This document shows positions 52,664 through 63,741 of a stretch of 64,000 nucleotides of DNA, piece after piece. The stretch is from Euglena gracilis (Eukaryota > Euglenida > Euglenophyceae > Euglenales). The notes under the pieces were generated by a model. The model saw nothing but the letters and a program-made list of their open reading frames with translations, was not told the DNA's origin and made no database searches. The stretch lies in NCBI GenBank assembly GCA_039621445.1, contig CP154954.1, positions 46,665,847 to 46,729,846 of the forward strand. The letters are read 5' to 3'. A program made the translations under genes and the position numbers. Numbering within the stretch: position 1 is the first letter of the stretch; each line of letters opens with the position of its first letter.

Positions 52664-54804
52664 CTGTCCCCTGGTGGGGCTGAGGCTGTTGCTGGACAGG
52701 GCATTTCCTTGCAAAGACGCCTCCAAGGGGTGCCCTGAAAAAATGGCTGATAAGCAGACAGAGCTTTGGAGGGCAACAAACAGAAGTCATCAATCCAAAC
52801 TGCTAATTCCAGCCGGATTTGGACAAGTCAGCGAGTACAGAGGTAGGAGAGAGACTCCTACAAATGCAGGTCAGTGGGTACAGAGAGACCCACTGACCTG
52901 TCCAGGAACAGGAGGAGGAAAATATCCCGGGTGGGTCCGGGTCAGAGGCTTTTGTTTTTGACAATCGACGTTTCACCCGGTGACAAAAAAAAACTGGGAA
53001 AGCAAAATGTTCACAAATTTGTAACCTGAAGCCTGAAAAAAATGTTTGGAATTTTGTTAACCTGGGAAATTGCCGTTTTCAAAAAAGAAAATTCGTAATT
53101 ATTTTTTAAAAAACCCTTGAGGAACAAGACAGTGGGTATAAGGGCAGAAGACAGATGAATACACGTGAACACGCGTTCAAATACAGAGGGTGGAGGACAG
53201 TTTCCCGGGGGGGGGGCGATTATTAGTAAAACTGCACTTGCATCTGAAAATGTATTTTTTCCTGTGACAAGGAGAAATTTTCAGAACAAAACATCACAAC
53301 TGAAAGGAAAAAAAAGGGCAACAAAAAGCAACAAAAGATGAATTTCTCATCCCAAATGCACATCAGCAGAATGTTTCTGAATTCCATTTTCTTCTTCATT
53401 GTTTGATATTTTGTCCACCTCATCCTGGTTCAAACCCCCTGCTCCACCCACAACATCCCAGCAGAGGTTTATCACCGCAACAGCTGAACAGCCGTCGGGG
53501 AGCGCTGGGCTCGACACTGGGGTCTTCCGATCGAGGACGGTCTTTGGCAGTCACCCACTGTCGGCTGGTCAAAGACAGAATGCTCACAACTTGGCCAGAA
53601 CCAATCCACCAAAGTGAACCTTTTGCAAATTCTTTTCTGCTCGCCTGCGGTTGCAGGGGAGGGGGTCTTCCTGGTGTTCATGGTGCGAGAATCTCGCACA
53701 ATTCATTCGCACTGTCTCGTTTGAAAAAGAGTTTACAGAAAAGCAAATTGGTGTGTGTGATCTCCTTTGATTGTTCCCCTTGCACCTGGAACTCGCTGGA
53801 AAATGTCACCTGACTGGTTGCCAATGCCAAAGGCCCTGAAAACTTCCTATGTCTTGGCCAGGGAGCCGTAAAATATTATTACTTATAATATTATATTACT
53901 GTTGGTAGGTTGGCAGGCGGGTAGGTGGGTGGGTGGGTGTGGGTAGGCAGGTGGGTGGGTAGGTAGGCAGGTAGGTAGGCGGGCTGGTAGGCAGGTAACC
54001 TTCAAATCCCCAACCCCAAGGGCTGAAAATTTCATTTGCTTTTGTGGAGACAACTTTTCCCAGGCCTTTTGGTGCTCCGCATCACGGAGGATGGGTCGGA
54101 GACGGCTGAAAATTTAGGTGTGTTTTCGAACAACTCCTGGCAGGGTGTGTGGGCAAGCCACCATATTAAGGATCTCTCCAATCCAGAGTCCAAGAATCCA
54201 CGCAAACCCAGTGAATTCGCTGATACAACTTCCCTGAACCCCGTCAGGGAAATTGTATTCACCTCAGCAACGCTCACCAACAACTGGCCTCTTTTGAAGT
54301 TGGCCTCCCCCTGTTCACCTGCAAGCTAAAGTGGTGGAAACTTTTCTTTCAGGTGGATTAAATCAAAGAAGACTGCTTTTTAAGACCCTGAGGGGTCCCC
54401 CACCCACCCAGCCCAGTGCAGGGCCCCAGGAGGGACTCTCAAAGTTGGGCATTCCCCCCCCAAAATTCTGGCGCTTTGCGCCAGAACGACAACAAAGCAT
54501 CTGGCCTGGGACCCAGGCATCTGCACGGGGGGGTCTTGCGAGTTAAAAAGAAGCTGGGGTGTGTCTAGTATCAGCAACCTTGTGCCTGCTGATCCGGGGG
54601 GGGGGGGGGGCTGTTGCACAGAGTTTTCAGTCATCAGATTGGGGGGTGTTGGACAAAATTTTCATGTCCTCCGATTGGGCGGGGGAATTGTTGGACAAGG
54701 CATTTTTCAAAGACCAAAAGATGAAGAAGCAGCCAAAATGATCCGACCAGGGTGGGGATATGTTCACTGGACATGGAGGGTGTCAAATATTCAAGTATTC
54801 ACTC
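52664..54804. other. No gene recognised; GGTA/GGTG repeats
   Basis: A GTAGGTGGGTGG/GGCAGGTAGG microsatellite-like run lies at 53,906-53,998. G-runs at 53,204-53,216 and 54,596-54,610. A hairpin TTCTGGCGCTTTGCGCCAGA is at 54,466-54,486. Several 80-130-codon frames have no recognised content. Confidence 0.45.
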
Positions 54805-54999
54805 TTAACTGACGCACCTTTGGTGAGGAGACCAATTTTCAAACAGAGGGAGACTGGTGACGATTTCTGGGATGGCTAGAATGAAATTGGACATGCGGTG
54901 GTAGCCCAAGAAGCGGAGGAATTTCTTCAAAGCGGGGCAAGCCTCCACAAGACTTCCACAATGGATGAAAGAAGGTTGGTGCAGAAACAATTTAAATAA
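54805..54999 (-). pseudogene. Possible reverse transcriptase thumb fragment
   Basis: The frame reads GSLVEACPALKKFLRFLGYH then RMSNFILAIPEIVTSLPLFE. This resembles the gypsy RT segment L-x-x-FLGLxxYYRRFI...FSxIxxPL. No catalytic motif is nearby. Short match, so low confidence. Confidence 0.3.
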
Positions 55000-55077
55000 T
55001 GAGGTTCCTTTAGAAACTTCCAGGAAATGTAACCCTTGTGAATTCCTTTTCCTAATCTGAGGTGTCGTTGTGACCAT

Positions 55078-55884
55078 GCAATTGCTTAACGACCCCCGGG
55101 GGGGAGGGGAGTCACTCCACTTTTTTAAAAACCAGTCAGTCACTCATTTTCAAAAAACCAACCAGTCACTACCCCCCCATACATCTCTCTAAGGACCCCG
55201 GGGGGGGGTTGCTGGGCTAGGGCTAGAAATTTGGGCTGGCTAGAAATTTGGGCTGGCTAGCCCGCCCCCCCCCCCCCGGGGGGGGGGGGGGGGGGGCTGG
55301 ACCCCGGCTGGACCCGAACCGGGGCGAGCTGGACTGAAATCGGAAAAATGCCCAAAAATGACCTGCAGAACACAGTTTTGAAAAAATGATGCATCTGAAA
55401 CCCCCCAAAAATGCCCCAAACGCCCCCCAAACCCCATTTTTGGCCACTTTTGAACACAGTTTTTCAAAAAAATTTCGGCGCTTTGCGCCGAAAAATTTTG
55501 GGCTGGACCCCCAAAAAAGGGGCTGGCTCGCTGGGCCAGCCGCCCCCCCCCCGAGGGGGGGTGCTGCTGCCGCTGGGCTGCGCCCAAATCGGGGATGGCT
55601 GCAGCTGCCCCCCCCGGGGGGGGGGTTCGCAAAACCTTAGAGGGATGTATGCCCCCCCCGGGGGGGGGGGGTCGGCCACTCAGAAAAACGGCCACTTTCC
55701 AGTCACTTTAGGCCATTTTAGGCCCAAAAAAATTTTCCGGCGCCTTTGACGCCGGGGTCACTCAAGCCACCTTTGCCAACTCCTGGCCGACCCCGGAGGG
55801 GTCCGGGCCAAAAACCAGTCAGTCACTCTGAAAAAACCAGTCACCCCCCCCCCCCGGGGGGTCGGTCAGTGCTTAAGCAATTGC
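55078..55884. repeat. G/C-run element with GCAATTGCTTAA inverted ends
   Basis: GCAATTGCTTAA (55,078-55,089) pairs with TTAAGCAATTGC (55,873-55,884). Just inside each end are C-run/G-run sequences and ACCAGTCAGTCACTC. Hairpins TTTCGGCGCTTTGCGCCGAAA (55,473-55,493) and CCGGCGCCTTTGACGCCGG (55,737-55,755) lie inside. Non-coding. Confidence 0.5.
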
Positions 55885-55918
55885 CTGGTTGTGACAGCTG
55901 TGGTGTTGTGCCCCTTTG

Positions 55919-56674
55919 CAGGGGGGGGGGAGAAATTGCACGTCGGGAGGTCGAAAATTGCAGTGCAAAAAAATGCACAAAATTGCACAAAATTGCACAA
56001 AATTGCACAAAATTGCACATACCAGAAAAGCCATACCAGAAATCAGAAAAGCTGCATATTCTGCCAATTTACCCTGTCGGTTCGCCCAAAAAGTTGCAAC
56101 ACAATCAGCCGTGGCAATATGCCATGGCAAGACTTACGCCATTCATCCTGAACTTGTTCATCATCCAGCGGAAGACACAACAATTCATACTTAGAAATTA
56201 CCAAGGCACAAAATACGAACCTGTTTGTAGAATGCCTATTGCTCCTTTGCCAATTGGCCGATTGGGTTTGGAAAAAAAAAAAAAAAAAAAAAAACAAAAA
56301 AAAAAAAAAAATCTGAGTAAACCAACAATAAACAGCCTTTGAACGGAAATTTTCAATTTTCAAATTTCCACTACGCACATCAGTTTCCCAGCAAAAAAAC
56401 TACCCCTGCTACCCATATATTGCAAAAACTGGCTCCTACACTAGTCAAGTGTGGGGGGGGGGGCAGGAGCCAGTTTTTGCAATACTTCCAGAAAAAAAAA
56501 CCGGTAAGTTCTCAATTGCATCAAAAACTGACATTTTCCAAAACAAAATGTCCTGGGCCATGTGCAATTAATTGCACAAAATTGCAAAAAAATTGCACAT
56601 TTCGGGAAAAATGTGCAATTGAAAATTGCACAAAATTGCAAAAATTGCACGGTGCAATTTTGCCCCCCCCTCTG
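55919..56674. mobile_element. CAGGGG...CCCTCTG inverted-repeat element, copy A
   Basis: Left end CAGGGGGGGGGG-AGAAATTGCAC; right end GTGCAATTTTGCCCCCCCCTCTG. Both subterminal regions carry AATTGCACAAAATTGCAC tandem repeats. Flanks GCCCCTTTG and GCCCTTTG may be a target duplication differing by one C. An internal perfect 20-bp hairpin pairs 56,418-56,437 with 56,465-56,484. No transposase. Confidence 0.6.
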
Positions 56675-58744
56675 CCCTTTGTCAGGTTGAGATTGACTGC
56701 AATAGGATGACAAATGTGCGTTCAGTGGGCAAAATTTTTGACCTTGTGGGGCAACATCCCATCCAGGAATGAAACTCTATGTGCCAAAATCACATGCAGA
56801 AGGAAATGCAATTATAAAACCATATATTACAATCAGATGGAAAAACTGTGACCCAGCAATGTAATGAAAAGCCCAACACTGTGACAAAGAACGACAGCCT
56901 TAAACTGTTGGCACATTTTGGTGTACGTTAATTTTTATCTGGGGCTAAAACATCCTTTACTTATAACCAACCACCTCCTGACCCCCCTTGCTCCAACCAG
57001 CTAAAAGACGACCTTCTACCCCCTCCCTTGGTGAAGAAAAAATAATATAAAGGTGTCCCAGAAAGTTTTTCACAAAGGTTTCTTTTTACCAAAGCATCAT
57101 GTCGTTTTTGACAAATTTTGTCAAAAATTTTTGTAGGTGGTATTTTGGGTCATGTTTTGGGATTGGATTTTGACCAACAACTCCTTGACCCCCCCACTGA
57201 CTACCACCCCCCCCCCCCTTCGGCCGACCAACCAAGCCAAATCACGCTTAAAAGTAGGGCTGGGGCTTATGTTCCGCTTCTGGCCGTTTGCATTTTTCTT
57301 TGGACCCCACCCCCTTGCTGCTTCGCTGCTGCATTTCCAATTCTTTCTCTGGTGAGGCTCTCTGATGAGGCCACTGTGCACTGTGCAATGGCCTTATCGA
57401 CTCACATTCCCTAATGTTGGTCCCCCCAAAAAAATCCCACCAGAAGAAATCACGGACTACAAGCCGAGGCAAACATGCCTCCTTGGCAAATTTTGAAAAC
57501 ACTTTCCAACATGACAGCCATACAGCCAAAAATGCCAACCACGTTGGTGTGACAATTCAGTGGGGGTTATCTGACATCATTTTAGACCAAACCTTATCAA
57601 AATTAAACCACACCATAATCCCAACTTTGAGCTGGTATTTTTTGGACCAACAAAAGGGTATAAGGTTAAATTTCCAGTGTAGTGTGCAAGTTCCTAACCC
57701 CCTCAAAAGAAAATAGAACACTAGGATAGAAATAAGACCCGGATCAACTGCAGGGGGACTCTTATTTTTGGAGGGGTCTTTGACCCTTTTCCTTGACCGA
57801 CCCAGGCTAGAAAACATCATTTTTCAGGTTGTAAAAAAACACTAAGCTTTTTTTCTTTTGGCACTTCATGCCATGTGTAAATTGGTGTAAATTGCCAGTT
57901 ACCATCTTCTTTTTGCACATCGAAAATACGAAGGTCTTTGAAAATGCACCATTTCCCCGTCTGAGGTTCTTGGTAATTTTTTCAGGTAAAAGATTTGCCG
58001 TCCCCGGCGCTTTGCGCCGTCAGGGGAGGTCTTCTTTGGGGGGTCATTTCATTTTTGAATTTTTGCTTGATTGGCCCAGGGGGTCTTATTTTGGGGGGGG
58101 GGTTATTTGGAGAGGGGTTGGTGCCATGTCAATGCTTGGTTGGGATTGTCAAAACCAGGCAACCGGTACAGCATGTACATCCTGAGGCCCATTTGATTGA
58201 TTTGGAGATACCTGAGAATGAGTGGATATCAATGACACCAATTCCACCTCAGGTGCACGTGGATAAAAGAAGCCCCCCAAAAGAGCCTGCAAGATCAACA
58301 CACAGGAAAGAAAAAACTCCAGCAGCAGGAAATCCCCTATGGACAACGATGGGCAACCTCCATCCTGCAACCGGGGGGGGGGGGGGGGGGTTGTTGGTCG
58401 GGGTTCTGACCAAAAAGGTGTCCTCCGACTGGGGGTCAGCTGTTAAACAAGGGTACATTTTCAGGCCAAATCATGTAGGAAGTCATCAGGTTCCCTGGTA
58501 CTGACGTATCGGGTTGTAGAGGTAGGTATTCTTTTTGCGGGTCCAGGAAACTTTCAGGGACCCCATACCAGGCAACCTGTCATTCTATGTACTTGATCTT
58601 TGACTCTTAAAACTCATGGGATGTGCCAAAAATGCAACTTGGGGGGCACATGTGGCGACGAGATCGAAATTGGGGTTGGCTACAGCGGCCCCCTCCCTGG
58701 GATGAGGGTCTGAAAAAACTCATAACCTCCTCCCCGATGGAAGC
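56675..58744. other. No gene recognised
   Basis: Contains C-run (57,207-57,219), a hairpin CGGCGCTTTGCGCCG at 58,005-58,019, an apparent inverted-end unit with AATAAGACCC (57,729) and GGGGGTCTTATTTTGGGGGG (58,078-58,098), and a 19-base G-run at 58,371-58,390. No coding signal. Confidence 0.4.
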
Positions 58745-58942
58745 GTGGGGCTGCTACAAGCGCAGGGTCCAAATAACAGCACACCGTTGCCAAAGGCAAA
58801 GGTCCACTACAAGTGCACCTCCATCCCGATGGGATTTCTAAAAAACATCAACAAAAATCGTGCAGGTTTTTCCAAAAGATCCCCCCCGTAGGCGGTGGTC
58901 TACCTGCTCTAAGCGGGCACCCGTGTTTCTGTTGGGGGGTTT
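58745..58942. repeat. Dispersed repeat, copy 2
   Basis: Diverged relative of 39,660-39,866, same orientation. Confidence 0.75.
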
Positions 58943-58956
58943 AGGGATGGATGTAT

Positions 58957-58983
58957 GACACACACACACACACACACACACAC
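58957..58983. repeat. (CA)n microsatellite
   Basis: About 27 bp of CA repeats, followed by a GA run and a G-run. Confidence 0.9.
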
Positions 58984-59035
58984 AGAATACACAGAGAGAG
59001 AGGGGGGGGGGGGGGGAGAGATGGGCGGGACACAC

Positions 59036-59118
59036 CGGTGCAGGAGGTCGCAGATGAAGATGAACTCCGCCTTGTGCATGTGTCGCCACAAGACGGCCAT
59101 CAACAGGGTCAGAGGGGG
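59036..59118 (-). CDS. Exon, unknown protein
   Basis: Acceptor GGCGGCATTCAG before 59,118 and donor CACCG|GTGTGT at 59,036 enclose 83 nt reading PPLTLLMAVLWRHMHKAEFI then FICDLLHR, with nearly all third positions G or C. Hydrophobic with a His/Lys patch. No family recognised. The downstream intron would begin with the GT-rich complement of the CA run. Confidence 0.45.
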
Positions 59119-59243
59119 CTGAATGCCGCCCCGGGAGGTGGGCGGGGAGGGGAGGGTGGGGCGGGGCACCAAACCCTGTGCCATCCAGGGGGGGGGAGGT
59201 TCACACCCAACTGATGTGAGTCACGGGAGGGGTGGTCACGGGA

Positions 59244-59340
59244 GCTGCTGGTTGGACCGCGACCGGCCGCGGCCCAACCACTGCCGATTCTGAAACCCTG
59301 AAATTTGGTTTGGTTGGACCACAGCCACTCAACCACAACA
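59244..59340. repeat. GGTTGGGCCGCGGCC family, copy set 3
   Basis: GGTTGGACCGCGACCGGC, GGCCGCGGCCCAACC and a half-site, followed by TGAAACCCTGAAATTTGGTT. The last is shared with copy set 4 (TCAAACCCTCAAATTTGGTT). Confidence 0.65.
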
Positions 59341-59589
59341 GATCCAGCGACCCAAACCAGAACCGCATCGCACAATACCGTGATGAATTGGCCCCATGCG
59401 GGGTGCCAGTTACCCCAGGGCGACCATCCCCCATATTATTAGTTGAGCGGCACTCTTTGGGTTCGCTGAGTACCTTCTGGAAACAACTATAACGACGTTG
59501 AGCAGGAAAGGGTCAACGGTTTGCAAGAATCCTCACCAAACCGCTCTCCTTCACATAACCTCGCAAATTCTTTTTATGATCGCCCTTTG

Positions 59590-59725
59590 CAGTTTGGTTG
59601 GGGCCGCGGCTCGCTGCGGCCCCAACCAAAAAAACTTTTGGGTTGGGCCGCGGCCGGCTGTAGCCAAACCGCTTCCGATTTTCAAACCCTCAAATTTGGT
59701 TTGGTGGGCCGCGGCCAGCCTTCAC
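59590..59725. repeat. GGTTGGGCCGCGGCC family, copy set 4
   Basis: GGTTGGGGCCGCGGCTCGC, GCTGCGGCCCCAACC, GGTTGGGCCGCGGCCGGC, then AAATTTGGTTTGGTGGGCC. Confidence 0.65.
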
Positions 59726-59733
59726 CACCTACC

Positions 59734-60962
59734 CAGGGGGGGGGGGGCAAAAACTGCACACGGGCAGGTCAAAAACTGCACTGCAAAAAACTGCAAAAAA
59801 AAACTGCAAAAAACTGCAAAAAATGCATCAACAAAACAACTGCATCAACAAAAAATAACAATAAACAAGCTGAGCTGAAATAGTGTGCATATGCAAAACA
59901 ACGTAAATTGTAATCACAAGAGAACGCCCCAATTTCATCTAACTTTTGCACAGCTTTGGAGCTGATGACAATAAAAATGAAAGCAATCAATCAAGGTACA
60001 CTGTACATGGGTTTTCATGCACTGAAACACAAGTCATGTTTTGGTTTGGATGCTGGTTCACACTGGTTTTCCTGCACCAAAGCTTGTGACGGCCATGCCC
60101 ATGGAGGTGCCAAACAGCTAAATATGGAAAAAATGCACATACCCATATGTAGAAAGGTTCTATGTATGCTTTTAATTCTTGCATGGGATGTTCAGTTTTG
60201 GAACTTTCGGTCCATCACCTGGTGAACTTCACCCATGTCACGATGCAAAAAACCTACAAAACTAAAAAAAATCTACAACAACCATCACAAACTTTGAATA
60301 CTGTCTTTAGGGGATTGCCAAATGGTCTGGTAATTTCTTGCAAATAAGAATGACTTCTTTGAAGCATTTGGCTTGTGTGATATTTGGCCAAAATGCTTGG
60401 GACAAGCCCCAATCTTCTACAGGAGCTCGTGCTCCTTTGCGTCCCCACGAATCTCGCAAACTCCAACTTCAAACCAAAATTTGCACACAAAAAAAAACAG
60501 TTTTGAATTTGGTCCCCGGATCGCAAAATAATCAGTTGAATCTGCTCAGGAGTGCAAATGACAATTGCCAAAATAAGCATTGTGGCATCTGTCACCACAT
60601 GCACAAGTTGGAGATGGAGCGATTTTGGTTGGGGAGAAATTGTGGCGTTGTCACCGAAACAATCTGTTTTTTGGAATGGTGGCTACAACAATTTCTGTTG
60701 TGTCAAGAGGCAAGGCAGTTGGCAAAACAGTTGAGAGCAAGACAACTGGTGGGATCACTTGAGAAACACCCTTCAAACAATATAATCCAGCGTAACAAGG
60801 CGCACCTCAGGTTTCCTCAAAACTGAAATCAAAAAAAACTGCAAAAAACTGCACGCGTGCATTTTTTTTCCAGAAAAAAAGCTGCAAAAAACTGCAAAAC
60901 CCCCAAAATGTGAAAACTGCAAAAAACTGCAAAAACTGCACGGTGTATTTTGCCCCTCCCTG
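59734..60962. mobile_element. CAGGG...CCCTG inverted-repeat element, copy B, 9-bp target duplication
   Basis: Left end CAGGGGGGGGGGGCAAAAAC; right end TTTTGCCCCTCCCTG. Subterminal AAAAACTGC repeats on both sides. CCACCTACC precedes the left end (59,725-59,733) and follows the right end (60,963-60,971). A 9-bp duplication is typical of Mutator-like elements. The interior is AT-rich with no recognised transposase. Confidence 0.75.
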
Positions 60963-61240
60963 CCACCTACCTCTGTGAACCCGCCTCTCATGACCTCCTA
61001 ATTCACAACTCGCAAACACGCCAAAAATCCACTCTGGTTTTGGCATTCTGCTCCTCGTCAGTTGAATAGTGAAAAATGGAGAGGATGTCCAGGATGGCAT
61101 TCTCCCCAAATTCAGGGCGTTCTCACACTCTTTCCTCCCCTTTCCTGATTGGCCCGTTTTCCACGCTTGGGGCACGGCTGCCTGCCCTGCCCTGGCCGTT
61201 GCCAACGGCTGCCAACCGGGCCACCGCCGGCTGTCCCCCC

Positions 61241-61453
61241 TCAGGCCCTGGACAAGCCCGGCAGGGGCGGCAGGGGCGGCATGCGGAAGTTCTGCCACTT
61301 GGGGGGGAGGGCGCTGGGGATGATGTTCCCCTCGTCCACCAGGTCCTGGAACTCGACCTCCTCCGGGGCCTCCTCGTCCACCAGGCCGGGCAGCGGCTCC
61401 CAACCCTTCTCCACGTGACGGTGGCCCCTCATCCGGTCCACACGCACGCAGAG
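61241..61453 (-). CDS. Terminal exon of a host gene, unknown protein
   Basis: The frame reads RVDRMRGHRHVEKGWEPLPG, LVDEEAPEEVEFQDLVDEGN, IIPSALPPKWQNFRMPPLPP and ends LPGLSRA then TGA at 61,241-61,243. 64 of 67 third codon positions counted are G or C, against an AT-rich surround. Acceptor GCGGGGGAG before 61,453 is plausible. This is the clearest host coding sequence in the window. No family recognised. Confidence 0.6.
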   Translation of the reverse strand, partial: LCVRVDRMRGHRHVEKGWEPLPGLVDEEAPEEVEFQDLVDEGNIIPSALPPKWQNFRMPPLPPLPGLSRA

Positions 61454-61729
61454 CTCCCCCGCAAAAAGCGCCAGTGCACAATTTTCTTGAGCTGGCAGTG
61501 AAATGACACAAATGCAACGGATTTGTGTGTGAGTACATTTGGACCATCATGTGTTTTATGTTGAACCATCTGTGCTTTGACTGCGGGCCTGCCTGTGTCT
61601 GCCCACCAGTACACGCGTGTGCGTGCGTTTGAACCCCTTTGGAGGCAGTGCGAACACAGCTGAGGCAGCGGAAGCATCAGGTGCACTGCGATGAAAGCAG
61701 CGTCCGGAGGGGCGCGACGGAGGAGAAGC

Positions 61730-61914
61730 CAGCCTCAGTTCCGCCCGGAGCAAGTCCCGCCGCGCCCGCCTCTCCTCCGGCGCCTTCATCATGGCCTCCG
61801 CTCGGTACAGTTCCGCCTCCGTCATCAGCCCGATGTCGTGAGTTTCAAGCGTCCAGCGCGGCTGGCGGCCATCCCCCCCCCCCGGGCGGATGAACACGTG
61901 GAAGGTGGGTCCAG
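61730..61914 (-). CDS. Exon of the same host gene cluster
   Basis: Acceptor CATGCCCCGCAG before 61,914. The frame reads GPTFHVFIRPGGGDGRQPRW, TLETHDIGLMTEAELYRAEA, MMKAPEERRARRDLLRAELR. G/C third positions dominate. Mixed beta-like start then a charged helix. The donor was not fixed; the end is approximate. The frame is open continuously back to 62,335. Confidence 0.55.
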
Positions 61915-62039
61915 CTGCGGGGCATGGAGTGGTAAGCACAGCGAAAGGGGAGCAGTGTTGACCCGTCCACCCAAGAGCCGTCCAGCAGCACCCGTGACCC
62001 ACCCGCGCCGGCCCGGGAAACTGTCCTCTGGGCCTGTCT

Positions 62040-62250
62040 GTGGTGGAATTCCCTGAAAAGCGGTCATTTTCAGGCGTTGGGAGGTTGGGCCGCCGCCCGG
62101 CCAGCTGGAGCCCGTCCGCCCCCTCCTCGACCTCCTCGTCCAGCCCGTCCTGCCCGGACACACTGAACGGCGGGGGCGGGGGCGCCGTCGGCAACTCCAC
62201 CGGCGGGGTCGGGACGGCGCGGACCGATGGGACACCGGCCCCCAGTGTGG
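62040..62250 (-). CDS. Exon of the same host gene cluster
   Basis: The frame reads VPSVRAVPTPPVELPTAPPP, FSVSGQDGLDEEVEEGADGL, QLAGRRPNLPTPENDR with G/C third positions. Pro-rich then acidic. It is in one open frame with 61,914, so the two may be a single exon; boundaries are uncertain. Confidence 0.5.
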
Positions 62251-62893
62251 AGGCCCCCCCCCCCTGGCGTGCCCAGGGTATGAAGTGAGCGGGGAGAGAG
62301 GGGGCGACCCTCCCTCCCCCTAGAAGGCCGCCCACTTAATACCCTGGGTGTGCCAGTGGGACGGTTCCACTGCGAACCCTCCCGTGGGGCCACCCCGTGG
62401 TGGTGACATGGTGTCACACAGTGTCCGGATGAATGCCCCCAAACCTGACACTCGACATCTCTGCTGCTCGCCATATTTGTTAAGTTAGACAATCGATGGA
62501 TGTGCACATTGCAACAGCTTTTTCACAACTGCATTGCAGATAAAGAAACTGTGGATATTCTTATGAAGCACAAAAGACGAGCGCTGACACAGAGAAATGA
62601 TTTCGTTCTTTATTTCTATTGGTCTTTTTTGCTTCATGGGTGATTACTGAGGATGCAAAATCAAGCTGATGCAATATGGTATTTATCTGCCTGTTCTCAG
62701 ATCGAATAATTCATATGAATATTAAGTTCCAATTTGCCGCCAGCTGTGCCAGTCGGTGTTGTTGTTCAATCACACTCAAGACTGCGAGCCGAGACTGGAT
62801 GCAAGACATGACGGTCCCCACAAACCCGTCAGCGCCACACGGCCCAGAGAGAAACAAACATCCACATCCTGGACCCAGCCCCCTCCTCCCGAC
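62251..62893. other. Proposed intron, no gene recognised
   Basis: Lies between two exon-like islands of the same strand. AT-rich in the centre, no repeats noted. Confidence 0.35.
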
Positions 62894-63081
62894 CTCCGCG
62901 CCGGCCTGGGTGGCCGCTGCAATAGTTCCCGGCGCAGCAGCCGGGAGGGGTAGATTACGGCCACCTTCTTGCTGCGCCCCCTCACCACGGCGAGGTCCGG
63001 CATGCCGAGCAGGACGTCCCACCAGCTGGTGCCCAGGTAGGTCTTCAGCAGCTTGACACCCCGCCTGCGGGCACCCCCTGG
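62894..63081 (-). CDS. Exon of the same host gene cluster
   Basis: Acceptor GGCCCAGAGGTCAG before 63,081; possible donor CGGAG|GTCGGG at 62,894. The frame reads RRRGVKLLKTYLGTSWWDVL, LGMPDLAVVRGRSKKVAVIY, PSRLLRRELLQ. The entry phase (0) matches the exit phase of the exon at 63,339-63,474. No family recognised, but the sequence is clearly protein-like. Confidence 0.6.
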
Positions 63082-63236
63082 CTGACCTCTGGGCCCCCGC
63101 CCGGTCGCTGTCCCCCGGGGGTGGGTCACCGCGGGAAGTGGCAAACGCGGGAGGGGCGCCTGTACACAGCCGAAGGTGCGCTGATAGATCCCCCCAGTAT
63201 GCCCTCTGCCTGCAAGTGATCGACCAGGACTCACAC

Positions 63237-63310
63237 GGCGGGACCTGGGTCTCGAACCCACGACCTCCCGCCTGTGAGGCCAACACCTTAGCCGAATAAG
63301 CTACCCGCGC
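63237..63310 (-). tRNA. tRNA-like sequence, probable SINE head or pseudo-tRNA
   Basis: 74 nt on the minus strand. B box GGTTCGAGACC is a perfect match (63,248-63,258); A box TAGCTTATTCGG (63,292-63,303) fits apart from one base. The anticodon-loop position shows CTCACAG, suggesting a Val(CAC)-like origin. Acceptor and anticodon stems have mismatches, so a working tRNA is doubtful. It lies inside a proposed intron. Confidence 0.5.
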
Positions 63311-63338
63311 GATACTCGCTTTGGTGTTATGCACCTAC

Positions 63339-63474
63339 CACTGTAGTGCGTTGTAGGCTCTCCCGTCTGCCGCACACGGCGCCGCAGTCCACTGTGACTG
63401 GCTGCAGCGCCACCGCCCATGATCCCACCTCCCGCAACAACCTCAGCCCGGTCCTCCGCACACACACGGGTGCC
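63339..63474 (-). CDS. Exon of the same host gene cluster
   Basis: Acceptor GAAGAGCAG before 63,474 and a good donor GTG|GTAGGT at 63,339. The frame reads APVCVRRTGLRLLREVGSWA, VALQPVTVDCGAVCGRRESL then QRTTV. Spliced to 63,081 the frame is kept. Family unknown. Confidence 0.5.
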
Positions 63475-63741
63475 CTGCTCTTCCTTGGGTTGAGGCAATT
63501 TTCTTCCGACCAAATTTGCTTGCATGACGGGAGACCAGCCATAGCCATTTTTTTGTGCCGGTGGATTGTCGAGCCATAGGCGGTGGTGCGCCGGAAGCTG
63601 GCCAACATGGGTGGGCAGAGCCTGCTTTCGAACATTGTCACATTACCACATACTCACATACCAGCCCCCCCCCACACCTTTTCCATGCTGAGAATTGAGG
63701 AAGGCAAAGACCAAAACCTGCATCAATGTAAAGAACATCAC

